Assembly: GCA_003649845.1 (NCBI GenBank)
Contig: QMTB01000102.1
Coordinates: 1-5,783, forward strand
DNA length: 5,783 nucleotides
Direction: 5' to 3'
Source: Thermoplasmata archaeon
Lineage (GTDB): Archaea; Thermoplasmatota; E2; DHVEG-1
Numbering within the stretch: the first letter of the stretch is position 1; each line of letters starts with the position of its first letter. Shown piece after piece: positions 1 through 5,630 of this stretch. The notes beneath the pieces are model-generated. The model saw only the letters and a program-made list of their open reading frames with translations, was not told where the DNA came from and did no database searches. Position numbers and translations under genes: made by a program.

Positions 1-552
1 AATATAATACTGATAGGAGAAGCATGGATGAAAGGAATAAAATTTTCAGATCTAAAAACTATAAAAATTAGAGGTAAATATTTTAAAAAAAATCCTTGGT
101 TCATCTCCAGATTCTCTGCTGAGAGCATACAATGGTATACTAGATGGAGTCCTCGATTTTAGAGGACAGCAAATCATAAAAAAAAATATATATGCGATAG
201 AGGCGGCTCTTTAAAGGCTTTGAAAGAATTAGAGAGACACTACAAGAAGTATCCAAGAGATTATATGCTACCATTATTTCTAGATAATCACGATATGAAT
301 AGGATATCATATGAATGTAAAAATAGAAGAGATAAATTAATGGAAGCTATACGTATACAATTTTCAGTAGATCAACCAGTGATAATATATTATGGAACAG
401 AACGAGGAATGACACAGGATAGGTCTATCTGGAGTGAAAAACCCCATGGGGATTTATTAGCTAGACAACCAATGCAATGGAATAAAAACGATGAAGCACT
501 TTTTAGTTTATATCAAGAATTGATAAAAAAAAGACATTCTAATATTGCATAA
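1..552 (+). pseudogene. Alpha-amylase family (GH13) glycosidase, 3' fragment, frameshifted and truncated
   Basis: Family GH13 enzymes cleave or rearrange alpha-glucosidic bonds in starch, glycogen or maltodextrins using a TIM barrel with an Asp-Glu-Asp triad. Here the catalytic-acid motif ILIGEAW is read at 10-27. The region IV motif FLDNHD is at 277-294, its last Asp being the third catalytic residue. QPVIIYYGTE and ARQPMQW follow. The nucleophile motif would lie left of the window. The reading frame changes twice. Bases 1 to about 92 are in frame 1, about 92-180 are in frame 2 (SLLRAYNGILDGVLDFRG), and about 181-552 are again in frame 1. Both changes fall at poly-A runs, A8 at 85-92 and A9 at 178-186. 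The protein stops right after KKRHSNIA, where family members normally continue into a C-terminal beta-sandwich of roughly 80 residues. The family assignment is firm. Whether it is a true pseudogene or partly sequencing error is open, but the missing C-terminus favours decay. Confidence 0.8.
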
Positions 553-593
553 TTCTCCAGATTACCACTAATACTTTCACTTATCTAATACAC

Positions 594-605
594 AAATATA
601 TAAAT
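594..605 (+). promoter_or_regulatory. TATA box of radA
   Basis: The AT stretch AAATATATAAAT is centred about 41 bases before the radA ATG. Archaeal initiation usually occurs about 25 bases downstream of the box, which would leave a leader of roughly 15 bases. No purine-rich ribosome-binding site is visible before the ATG, which fits a short leader. The box lies just after the broken GH13 gene, so radA does not depend on that gene's promoter. Confidence 0.7.
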
Positions 606-640
606 CCCTTTAGTATTAAGAATCAGCTTGGTTGTAGATT

Positions 641-1597
641 ATGGGTAGCGAGATAGGTAATGTTAGAGAAATCGATCAACTTCCTGGAGTTGGACCAGCA
701 ACTGCAGAGAAACTTAGAGAAGCAGGGTATTCAGATTTAATGAGTATAGCTGTTGCTTCACCAAGAGAACTAGCAGAGGCAGCAGAGATAGGAGAAAGCA
801 CCGCATCTAAGATAATTATAAATGCTAGAAAACTGGCGGATATAGGAAATTTTGAAACAGGAACTGTACTAATGGAGAAACGTTCAAAAATAGGTAAGAT
901 AACCACAGGTTCAAAGATGTTTGATGAATTATTAGGAGGGGGATTTGAAACTCAATCAATAACAGAACTTTTTGGAGAATTTGGCTCATCTAAAACACAG
1001 ATAGCACATCAATTATGTGTAAATGTGCAACTTCCAAAAGATCAAGGTGGATTAGAATCTCATGCATTTTTTATAGATACAGAGAATACCTTTAGACCAG
1101 AACGTATAGTACAGATGGCTGAAGCCTATAGTTTAGATCCAGATGAGGTTTTAGAGAAAATACATGTTGCAAGGGCATATAATTCTAGTCATCAGATGCT
1201 TTTAGTTGAAAAGGTAATAGATCTATCAAAAGAAATCCCTGCGAGATTATTAATTGTTGACTCTCTTACTGCTCATTTCCGTGCAGAGTATGTGGGGAGA
1301 GGAGCACTTGCAGATAGACAGCAGAAGTTAAACAAACATATGCATGACCTTCTAAGATGGAGTGATCTAAATAATGGAGCGGTTTGTGTAACTAATCAAG
1401 TTTCATCAAAACCAGATACCTTCTTTGGTGACCCGACAAGACCTATAGGTGGACATATAGTTGGTCATACTGCGACTTTTCGAATATACCTAAGGAAGAG
1501 TAAAGGTCCTAAGCGAATAGCTCGACTTATTGATTCTCCTCATCTACCAGAAGGTGAAGCTGTATTTACAGTAACAGAAAAAGGAATTCGAGATTAG
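641..1597 (+). CDS. radA: DNA repair and recombination protein RadA
   Basis: RadA is the archaeal Rad51/RecA recombinase. It forms ATP-dependent filaments on single-stranded DNA and catalyses homologous pairing and strand exchange in double-strand break repair. The 318-residue length is normal for the family. Residues 9-63 form the N-terminal helix-hairpin-helix domain (LPGVGPATAEKL). F71-E-T-G74 is in the linker position of the filament-polymerisation motif. The ATPase core follows, with Walker A at 112-119 (GEFGSSKT), Walker B at 203-207 (LLIVD) after the conserved E148 region, and the DNA-binding loops around 214-228 and 252-275 (TNQVSSKP, GGHIVGHT). Walker A has Ser at 117 where the P-loop consensus has Gly. 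The RadA-type N-terminal domain argues against RadB, which lacks it. The gene is monocistronic by appearance, with its own TATA box and another TATA-like element directly after the stop. Confidence 0.97.
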   Translation: MGSEIGNVREIDQLPGVGPATAEKLREAGYSDLMSIAVASPRELAEAAEIGESTASKIIINARKLADIGNFETGTVLMEKRSKIGKITTGSKMFDELLGGGFETQSITELFGEFGSSKTQIAHQLCVNVQLPKDQGGLESHAFFIDTENTFRPERIVQMAEAYSLDPDEVLEKIHVARAYNSSHQMLLVEKVIDLSKEIPARLLIVDSLTAHFRAEYVGRGALADRQQKLNKHMHDLLRWSDLNNGAVCVTNQVSSKPDTFFGDPTRPIGGHIVGHTATFRIYLRKSKGPKRIARLIDSPHLPEGEAVFTVTEKGIRD

Positions 1598-1599
1598 AA

Positions 1600-1611
1600 A
1601 GATTTAAATCT
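1600..1611 (+). promoter_or_regulatory. TATA-like palindrome upstream of the 61-residue gene
   Basis: AGATTTAAATCT is a perfect 12-base palindrome starting three bases after the radA stop. Its core TTTAAAT is centred about 44 bases before the next ATG, close to the spacing of the radA box, so it is the likely promoter of the small downstream gene. The symmetry could simply reflect the TATA core. Confidence 0.5.
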
Positions 1612-1639
1612 CTCTATAGTCTATCTTACTTTATAGCGA

Positions 1640-1646
1640 AGGTGAT
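1640..1646 (+). promoter_or_regulatory. Strong ribosome-binding site
   Basis: AGGTGAT matches seven consecutive bases of the complement of the archaeal 16S rRNA 3' tail (AGGAGGTGAT). It lies three bases before the ATG at 1650. It supports translation of the small downstream gene and its chosen start. Confidence 0.7.
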
Positions 1647-1649
1647 TGA

Positions 1650-1835
1650 ATGGCATTTGAATATAAAGGATGGAAACTTTATTGTAGAGAAGTAAAACTT
1701 AGAAGTGGCCGTACTCAGACGATATATTTCTTTAGCAAGAGGGAACCTAAAAGTGGTGAACCTTGCGATAAACCTCCAGGTTATACAGTTGGAGAAAATA
1801 AAAGGACAGGTTTACCCTATCTGAAGAAAGAATAG
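1650..1835 (+). CDS. Small basic conserved-looking protein, function unknown (61 aa)
   Basis: This 61-residue protein is rich in Lys, Arg, Gly and aromatic residues. It looks like a compact beta fold: YKGWKLYCREVKL (5-17), RTQTIYFFSK (21-30), then a Pro/Gly-rich segment with C39, and a terminal RTGLPYLKK (52-60). It has no signal peptide and no membrane segment. Two cysteines (12 and 39) are too few for a classic zinc ribbon. From memory the pattern with IYFFSK, GYTVGENKRTG and LPYLKK resembles small uncharacterised proteins seen in several archaea, but I know no assigned function. Its gene has its own TATA-like element and an excellent ribosome-binding site, which strongly supports a real gene. 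The net positive charge would fit nucleic-acid or ribosome binding, but that is only inference. Confidence 0.8.
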   Translation: MAFEYKGWKLYCREVKLRSGRTQTIYFFSKREPKSGEPCDKPPGYTVGENKRTGLPYLKKE

Positions 1836-1851
1836 AATCTTAAACCTCTAC

Positions 1852-1866
1852 TTTTATTTTTTATTT
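1852..1866 (+). terminator. T-rich terminator after the small gene
   Basis: A T-rich tract with two interrupting A bases follows the stop codon by 16 bases. Archaeal RNA polymerase commonly stops at such U-rich stretches without a hairpin. The tract runs straight into the TATA element of the next gene, so it may serve both roles. Confidence 0.45.
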
Positions 1867-1872
1867 ATAATT
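1864..1872 (+). promoter_or_regulatory. TATA box of the predicted NAD kinase gene
   Basis: TTTATAATT is centred about 45 bases before the ATG at 1913, similar to the spacing for the radA and small-protein genes. Transcription starting about 25 bases downstream would begin near 1893. That would leave almost no leader for the alternative TTG start at 1895, so it supports the ATG. Confidence 0.55.
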
Positions 1873-1912
1873 CCTAGTATTTTTATATGAATTATTGCTT
1901 CTGGATTTCCAT

Positions 1913-3049
1913 ATGATACTTACTGTTGGTTTCATAGTGAATCCTATTGCAGGTATGGGTGGACGCGTTGGTTTAAAAGGAACTGATAATGTAGTTGAGG
2001 AGGCGAAGAGAAAAGGAGCTAAACCAGTGTCGCCTTTCAAAGCTAGAGAAGCAATCAAAGAATATGTTGAGAAATACAACGACGATATAAGATGGGTGAC
2101 ATGCAGTGGAATAATGGGAGAAAATATTCTTAGAGAAAATGGCATAAAATCTGTTGAGGTTATATATAATGTTACATCGCGAGATACATCTGCAAAGGAT
2201 ACAAAGAATGCCTGTAAACTTTTTGTTGAATATCCAGTTGATCTAATAGTATTCTGTGGTGGAGATGGAACCGCTAGAGATATAACTTCTATTGTTGGAA
2301 CAAGAATCCCTATACTTGGTATACCCTCTGGTGTTAAAATGCATTCCGGGGTATTTGCTATCAACCCAAGAATAGCTGCTAGAGTTATACATGAGTTTGC
2401 AAATCATAAACTAACAGTTGGTGATGTAGAGATAATGGATTTAGATGAAGAGAAATATAGACAAGGAGAATGGAACATCAAATTATTTGGAATAGCAAAG
2501 GGTATAGTAGAACCTATATATGTTCAAGTAGGAAAGATGTCTTTTGAATCTATACCTGAGGATGATATCAAAGATGAATTAGCGGAGTATATAGAAGATG
2601 AAATGAAGGATAATCCAGAGTATGTATATTTCTTTGGCTCTGGTAGTACAATAGATTATATAGCTAGAAAACTAGGTTTATCTAATACATTACTTGGTAT
2701 AGATGCAGTGTATAGAGGTAAAACTATTGCTCAAGATTTAGATGAAAAAGGAATACTAGATATACTTGATAGATATCCTAAAGCGAAACTTATACTTAGT
2801 CCAATTGGAGCACAAGGATTCATACTTGGGCGAGGAAACCTTCAAATTAGTCCTAAGGTTATAAGAAAAATAGGTATTGATAATATCATTGTTGTTGCTA
2901 CTCCATCTAAACTAGCAGCTACACCGCTTATAAGAATCGACACAGGGGATAAAGAAATTGATAAACTTTTCGCTATGAAAGAGCAGATGCTTGTCATAAT
3001 TGGCTATAGGCTTATGAGGGTTGTAAAGATTCAGACCAACAACATTTAA
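1913..3049 (+). CDS. Predicted ATP- or polyphosphate-dependent NAD kinase (COG3199-like)
   Basis: This protein probably phosphorylates NAD to NADP in the cytoplasm. It starts with the family pattern GFIVNPIAGMGGRVGLKGTD (6-25). The diagnostic kinase motif GGDGT is at 116-120, followed by GIPSGVKMHSGVFAINP (136-152), which is typical of the COG3199 branch rather than the classic NadK. A second domain holds FFGSGST and a conserved-looking LSPIGAQGFILGRGNLQISP stretch. The ATG at 1913 gives 378 residues, in line with my memory of the family. The TTG at 1895 would add six residues (MLLDFH), but it sits only about 27 bases from the TATA centre and has no ribosome-binding site. The gene stands alone between its own promoter and that of the next operon. 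The family assignment is firm; the exact phosphate donor cannot be read from sequence. Confidence 0.9.
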   Translation: MILTVGFIVNPIAGMGGRVGLKGTDNVVEEAKRKGAKPVSPFKAREAIKEYVEKYNDDIRWVTCSGIMGENILRENGIKSVEVIYNVTSRDTSAKDTKNACKLFVEYPVDLIVFCGGDGTARDITSIVGTRIPILGIPSGVKMHSGVFAINPRIAARVIHEFANHKLTVGDVEIMDLDEEKYRQGEWNIKLFGIAKGIVEPIYVQVGKMSFESIPEDDIKDELAEYIEDEMKDNPEYVYFFGSGSTIDYIARKLGLSNTLLGIDAVYRGKTIAQDLDEKGILDILDRYPKAKLILSPIGAQGFILGRGNLQISPKVIRKIGIDNIIVVATPSKLAATPLIRIDTGDKEIDKLFAMKEQMLVIIGYRLMRVVKIQTNNI

Positions 3050-3056
3050 TAACACC

Positions 3057-3065
3057 ATTTATATT
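3057..3065 (+). promoter_or_regulatory. TATA box of the kbl-VOC operon
   Basis: ATTTATATT lies just after the kinase stop, centred about 65 bases before the next ATG. The predicted leader is therefore roughly 40 bases, longer than for the other genes here, and it contains a clear ribosome-binding site (GGAGGAG at 3114-3120). Confidence 0.55.
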
Positions 3066-3113
3066 CCTGAGAATACTTCCCGATATGGGGAGAGGCATAA
3101 ATGAATTTGATAC

Positions 3114-3120
3114 GGAGGAG
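3114..3120 (+). promoter_or_regulatory. Ribosome-binding site of the 2-amino-3-ketobutyrate ligase gene
   Basis: GGAGGAG ends five bases before the ATG at 3126. This favours that start over the in-frame ATG three codons later (3135). Confidence 0.75.
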
Positions 3121-3125
3121 TTTAA

Positions 3126-4307
3126 ATGAGAGAGATGACTGAATTCCTAGGTAGAGAATATGAAGAAATGGAGAAACAAGGTTTAACATGGGTCATCAAA
3201 AGCCTTAATGGCCCATCACAGCCACATGTAGAGGTTGAAGGGAAAAAATGTATAATGCTTGCGTCTAATAATTATCTAAATTTAGCTAACCATCCAAAAC
3301 TTAGAGAAGCAGCAATAAAAGCTATAGAGAAGTATGGTGCAGGTGCAGGTTCAGATTGGTCTATAGCTGGAACTATGGATATCCACATGGAGCTCTATAA
3401 GAAGATAGCTGAATTTAAGGGTACAGAAGATGCAGTGACATTTCAAACGGGTTTTGCTGCAAACGCTGGTTTAATACCTCAACTTGCAGGTAAAGGAGAT
3501 CTACTTATATCTGATGAACTTAACCATGGTTCTATCATAGATGGTGTTAGACTTTCAAAGGCTGAGAGAGCAGTGTACCCTCACTCTGATATGGGAGCAC
3601 TTGAAAAAGTATTAGAAGAGGCTAATAAAAAGGATTATCGAAGGGTTATAATATTGACAGATGGAGTATTCAGTATGGATGGAGATATAGCTAAAATGGA
3701 TGAAATCCATAAACTAGCAGAAGAGTATAGAGCTATGATATACGTTGATGATGCACATGGAGAAGGAGTACTTGGAGATGGACATGGTATAGGTAGACAC
3801 TTTGATTTAGAGAAGGAGATACATTTCCAGATAGGAACTTTTTCTAAGGCTTTTGGAAGCTTCGGTGGTATGCTAGCTGGATCAAGTGATTTAATAAAAT
3901 TTGCCTATAATAAATCTAGAACCTGGCTTCTAAGTGCAGCTTTTCCACCGCATGTTGCAGCAGCAAACATTGCAGCCTTAGAAGTAGTTGAGAAGGAAAA
4001 AGATAGAGTAAAAAGACTCTGGGATAATACAAAATACTTTAAGAAGGAAATAGAGAGTCTGGGCTACGATACAGGTAACTCTCAAACACCAATTGTACCT
4101 ACTATAGTTGGCGATAGTAAAAAAGCAAAACAACTTGCAGAGAAACTATACGAGGAAGGAATATTTGCATTAGCTATAGTATATCCAATGGTTGCCAGAG
4201 ATAAAGCTAGAATTAGAAATCAGATGAATGCAGATTTCAATAGAGAAGATTTAGATACAATACTTAATGTCTATGAGAAACTTGGAAAAGAGTTAAAGAT
4301 AGTATGA
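3126..4307 (+). CDS. kbl: 2-amino-3-ketobutyrate CoA ligase (glycine C-acetyltransferase) type PLP enzyme
   Basis: This is an alpha-oxoamine synthase family enzyme of fold-type I. The best fit is glycine C-acetyltransferase, which converts 2-amino-3-ketobutyrate plus CoA to glycine and acetyl-CoA after threonine dehydrogenase. The length of 393 residues matches Kbl. Visible features are ASNNYLNLANHP (46-57), LNHGSIIDG (132-140), the cofactor motif VDDAHGEG with D208 and H211, and the PLP-binding lysine K241 in GTFSKAFGSFGG. Near the C-terminus, ARIRNQMNADF (361-371) corresponds to the substrate-carboxylate site. Relatives with the same fold make 8-amino-7-oxononanoate (BioF), aminolevulinate or sphingoid bases. 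The ARIRNQMNA signature and the lack of biotin genes favour Kbl, but no threonine dehydrogenase gene lies in the window. The last four bases overlap the next start (ATGA), so the two genes are probably translated together. Confidence 0.88.
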   Translation: MREMTEFLGREYEEMEKQGLTWVIKSLNGPSQPHVEVEGKKCIMLASNNYLNLANHPKLREAAIKAIEKYGAGAGSDWSIAGTMDIHMELYKKIAEFKGTEDAVTFQTGFAANAGLIPQLAGKGDLLISDELNHGSIIDGVRLSKAERAVYPHSDMGALEKVLEEANKKDYRRVIILTDGVFSMDGDIAKMDEIHKLAEEYRAMIYVDDAHGEGVLGDGHGIGRHFDLEKEIHFQIGTFSKAFGSFGGMLAGSSDLIKFAYNKSRTWLLSAAFPPHVAAANIAALEVVEKEKDRVKRLWDNTKYFKKEIESLGYDTGNSQTPIVPTIVGDSKKAKQLAEKLYEEGIFALAIVYPMVARDKARIRNQMNADFNREDLDTILNVYEKLGKELKIV

Positions 4308-4684
4308 GCATAGATATACATCATATAGCTATACAACGTAACAATAAAAATAGAGCAATAGAATTCTTCGAAAAACTACTTGGATACAAACTAGTGAAAA
4401 ACTCTCTTCTCCCCCCTCTTCTTTCTAGAGGAATCTTCGATATAGATGAAGAGGTTGAGATGCTTACTTTTTCAAATAGAAATATAAATATCGAGGTCTT
4501 TATAACTGATAGAAAGATAAACAAAAGTTTCGCACATATATGTTTATATGTAGAAAATCTAGAAGATTTCCTTAGTAGATGCAAGGAGATGAATCTTAAA
4601 CCTTTTTCTATAGATAAAGATGGGCGTAAGATATTTTTTGTCAGAGATGAGGGTGGAAATCTATTTGAAATTAAACAAAGGTAG
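4304..4684 (+). CDS. VOC superfamily (glyoxalase/dioxygenase fold) metalloprotein
   Basis: This 126-residue protein contains two beta-alpha-beta-beta-beta modules, the usual single-unit VOC size. It opens with IHHIAIQ and a helix NRAIEFFEKLLGYKLV (16-31); the second module starts at FAHICLYV (76-83). All four metal-ligand positions appear filled: H7, E64 (in NIEVF), H78 and E122 (LFEIK). That points to an active metal site, as in glyoxalase I, methylmalonyl-CoA epimerase or related isomerases and lyases. The family is too broad to name the substrate. The start overlaps the kbl stop as ATGA, so translational coupling is likely. A possible link is methylglyoxal, which can form from aminoacetone, the spontaneous decarboxylation product of 2-amino-3-ketobutyrate. 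That link is inference. Confidence 0.85.
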   Translation: MSIDIHHIAIQRNNKNRAIEFFEKLLGYKLVKNSLLPPLLSRGIFDIDEEVEMLTFSNRNINIEVFITDRKINKSFAHICLYVENLEDFLSRCKEMNLKPFSIDKDGRKIFFVRDEGGNLFEIKQR

Positions 4685-4696
4685 AGGAAACGTTAC

Positions 4697-4832
4697 ATGG
4701 ACATACGAGAGTTTGGTGAAGTCGAAATTGGGTGGGGAGTACAGGGAACTGTAGTAGTCACATGTTCACTGTTATAGGCAACGAAACATAGTGAGTGTAG
4801 TCGGTGGAGGGATACCATTCATTTATTTTTAA
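4697..4832 (+). pseudogene. Possible tiny or decayed third operon gene; alternatively a structured RNA
   Basis: An ATG 12 bases after the VOC stop, preceded by a purine-rich AGAGGA (4683-4688), opens a 26-codon frame ending with TAG at 4775. It encodes a strand-like peptide, MDIREFGEVEIGWGVQGTVV and six more residues. Protein-like sequence then seems to continue in other frames: VIGNET (4771-4788), then IVSVVGGGIPFIYF with stop TAA at 4830-4832. One reading is a gene of about 45 codons with two frame breaks. I do not recognise the family. The segment is markedly G-rich, about 47% GC for 4691-4810 against clearly lower values around it. It can also form a GGAA-loop hairpin (4740-4753) and a second 8-bp stem (4765-4772 with 4788-4795), so a non-coding RNA cannot be excluded. 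Its 3' end overlaps the convergent 2TM gene. Confidence 0.35.
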
Positions 4833-5112
4833 TATTCCTTACTCGGTATTCTGCCTTCGCTTCTCTTTCCTTAAGAACTTTTTCTATCCAACGTACACCG
4901 AAGAGATAGTGCATTGATATGCCGATCCCCCAACCTATGAGTGGATAGAAGAACCAAATAGCCTCAGGAGAATATATGAGATTAATGACTATCAACATGG
5001 CGTTAACAAATATGTATATTACCAAATGGACCAGAAATCCTCTCTTCTCCTCTTCTTTTCTTATTTCTCTATATGCCTCTTTGTACTCTTCCAAAGATAT
5101 TTGTTTTGTCAT
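4819..5112 (-). CDS. 2TM domain integral membrane protein
   Basis: This 97-residue protein matches the 2TM domain pattern. An acidic-basic N-terminal helix (7-24) is followed by TM1 (about 27-47, GFLVHLVIYIFVNAMLIVIN), a short SPEA turn, and TM2 (about 52-72) containing W53, P57, GWG (60-62) and H68. A charged C-terminal tail follows (KEREAKAEYRVRNIKNK). The conserved His29, Asn37, Asn44, Trp53, GWG and His68 are the positions I associate with this family, whose role is not well established. In other proteins the domain occurs alone or fused to sensor or DNA-binding modules. A GGAGA ribosome-binding site (complement of 5122-5126) lies about nine bases before the ATG. A TATA-like box lies 42 bases upstream. 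The gene converges on the kbl operon. Confidence 0.85.
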   Translation of the reverse strand: MTKQISLEEYKEAYREIRKEEEKRGFLVHLVIYIFVNAMLIVINLIYSPEAIWFFYPLIGWGIGISMHYLFGVRWIEKVLKEREAKAEYRVRNIKNK

Positions 5113-5149
5113 TTTTATTTATCTCCTTCTTCATTATTAATTATTGTTT

Positions 5150-5158
5150 CTTTTAAGT
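5150..5158 (-). promoter_or_regulatory. TATA-like box of the 2TM gene
   Basis: On the minus strand the sequence reads ACTTAAAAG, centred about 42 bases before the start at 5112. That matches the spacing of the radA and kinase promoters in this window. It suggests the 2TM gene has its own promoter rather than relying on the gene at 5229-5534. Confidence 0.5.
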
Positions 5159-5187
5159 ATTTTGTTTCGGCCGTCTCGAGGTCGATT

Positions 5188-5213
5188 GCATATAACGTCT
5201 GCATATAACGTCT
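5188..5213. repeat. Tandem duplication of a 13-base unit
   Basis: GCATATAACGTCT occurs twice without a gap (5188-5200 and 5201-5213). The pair lies 30-60 bases upstream of the 2TM TATA-like box and just past the end of the 101-residue gene. It could be a paired operator or a replication-slippage product. Confidence 0.9.
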
Positions 5214-5228
5214 ATTTTTTTATTATAA

Positions 5229-5534
5229 TCAGCTTATACCGGTTTTCTCCTGTAGTATTTTCTCGATTTTTTGATGAGGATCCGTATCATATGAGGTATC
5301 AGTATGAACATTTGACTGAGATGGTGACCAACTAGTAGAACTCTTAGATGATGAGAAAAACTGGAATGCTTGCGATAAAAATTTTTGCTCTTCAGCGGTT
5401 GGTTTCCAAGATATACTGTTTTCTCTAAGCGTTATATTTGGAGCATTAGGATTTAGATGTGTTATAAGCGTTAATGTATTTGTAATTGGATCCTTCGCTA
5501 TCTCTAATCTTATGTAAATATTTCCATCTGGCAT
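5229..5534 (-). CDS. Uncharacterised 101-residue protein with Ser/Thr-rich linker
   Basis: I do not recognise a named family. The N-terminal half looks folded: strand-like NIYIRLEIAKD (5-15) and TLTLITHLNPNAPNITL (20-36), then SWKPTAEEQKFLSQAFQFF (42-60), which looks like a turn plus an amphipathic helix. Residues 61-84 are a Ser/Thr-rich, probably disordered linker (SSSKSSTSWSPSQ). The C-terminus ends in a short charged helix, HQKIEKILQEK (87-97). No signal peptide or membrane segment is seen. The ATG at 5534 is the first in this frame. A GGAG (complement of 5546-5549) lies 11 bases upstream, somewhat far for a ribosome-binding site. TATA-like sequences occur 34 and 47 bases upstream. The structured composition and the stop-free length support a real gene. 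It is transcribed toward the 2TM gene, 116 bases away. Confidence 0.65.
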   Translation of the reverse strand: MPDGNIYIRLEIAKDPITNTLTLITHLNPNAPNITLRENSISWKPTAEEQKFLSQAFQFFSSSKSSTSWSPSQSNVHTDTSYDTDPHQKIEKILQEKTGIS

Positions 5535-5563
5535 CTCTCATCCCACTCCGTATTATGATACTG

Positions 5564-5585
5564 TAATATACTTAGGGGTATTAAT
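5564..5585 (-). promoter_or_regulatory. Candidate promoter of the 101-residue gene
   Basis: Two TATA-like elements are visible on the minus strand: AAGTATATTA (5573 to 5564) and AATTAATA (5585 to 5578). They sit about 34 and 47 bases before the start. I cannot tell which is used. Confidence 0.35.
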
Positions 5586-5630
5586 TGTTTCGTATTAATA
5601 AAGTATCCCATCGTCTTATAATTTATTGGT

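Noticed and set aside
676..906. Minus-strand open frame opposite radA, and a similar one opposite the VOC gene (4321-4584).
   Set aside because: Both are antisense shadows of confidently identified genes, with no promoter or recognisable domain.
1895..1912. TTG at 1895 as start of the NAD kinase.
   Set aside because: It adds six residues not typical of the family start, has no ribosome-binding site, and lies too close to the predicted transcription start.
1861..2364. 167-codon open frame on the minus strand opposite the NAD kinase.
   Set aside because: It lies inside a well-recognised gene, has low-complexity Ser/Thr/Ile-rich sequence, and shows no motif.
4715..4765. Local resemblance to the 3' end of 16S rRNA (GGTGAAGTCG followed by a GGGAAC hairpin).
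   Set aside because: The ten-base match and the GGAA loop are striking, but the following bases diverge, the spacing differs, and the highly conserved anti-Shine-Dalgarno tail is absent. The same bases make a plausible peptide frame, so chance is the simpler explanation.
4685..4815. RNase P, SRP RNA, box C/D or tRNA gene in the G-rich segment.
   Set aside because: I see no complete conserved core of RNase P or SRP RNA, no C and D box pair, and no T-loop or cloverleaf. The segment is also too short for RNase P or SRP RNA.
5188..5213. CRISPR-like repeat.
   Set aside because: Only two adjacent 13-base copies without spacers.
5026..5335. Two overlapping plus-strand open frames in the region of the 2TM and 101-residue genes.
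   Set aside because: They are antisense to better supported genes and have Phe/Ser-rich composition typical of AT-rich shadow frames.
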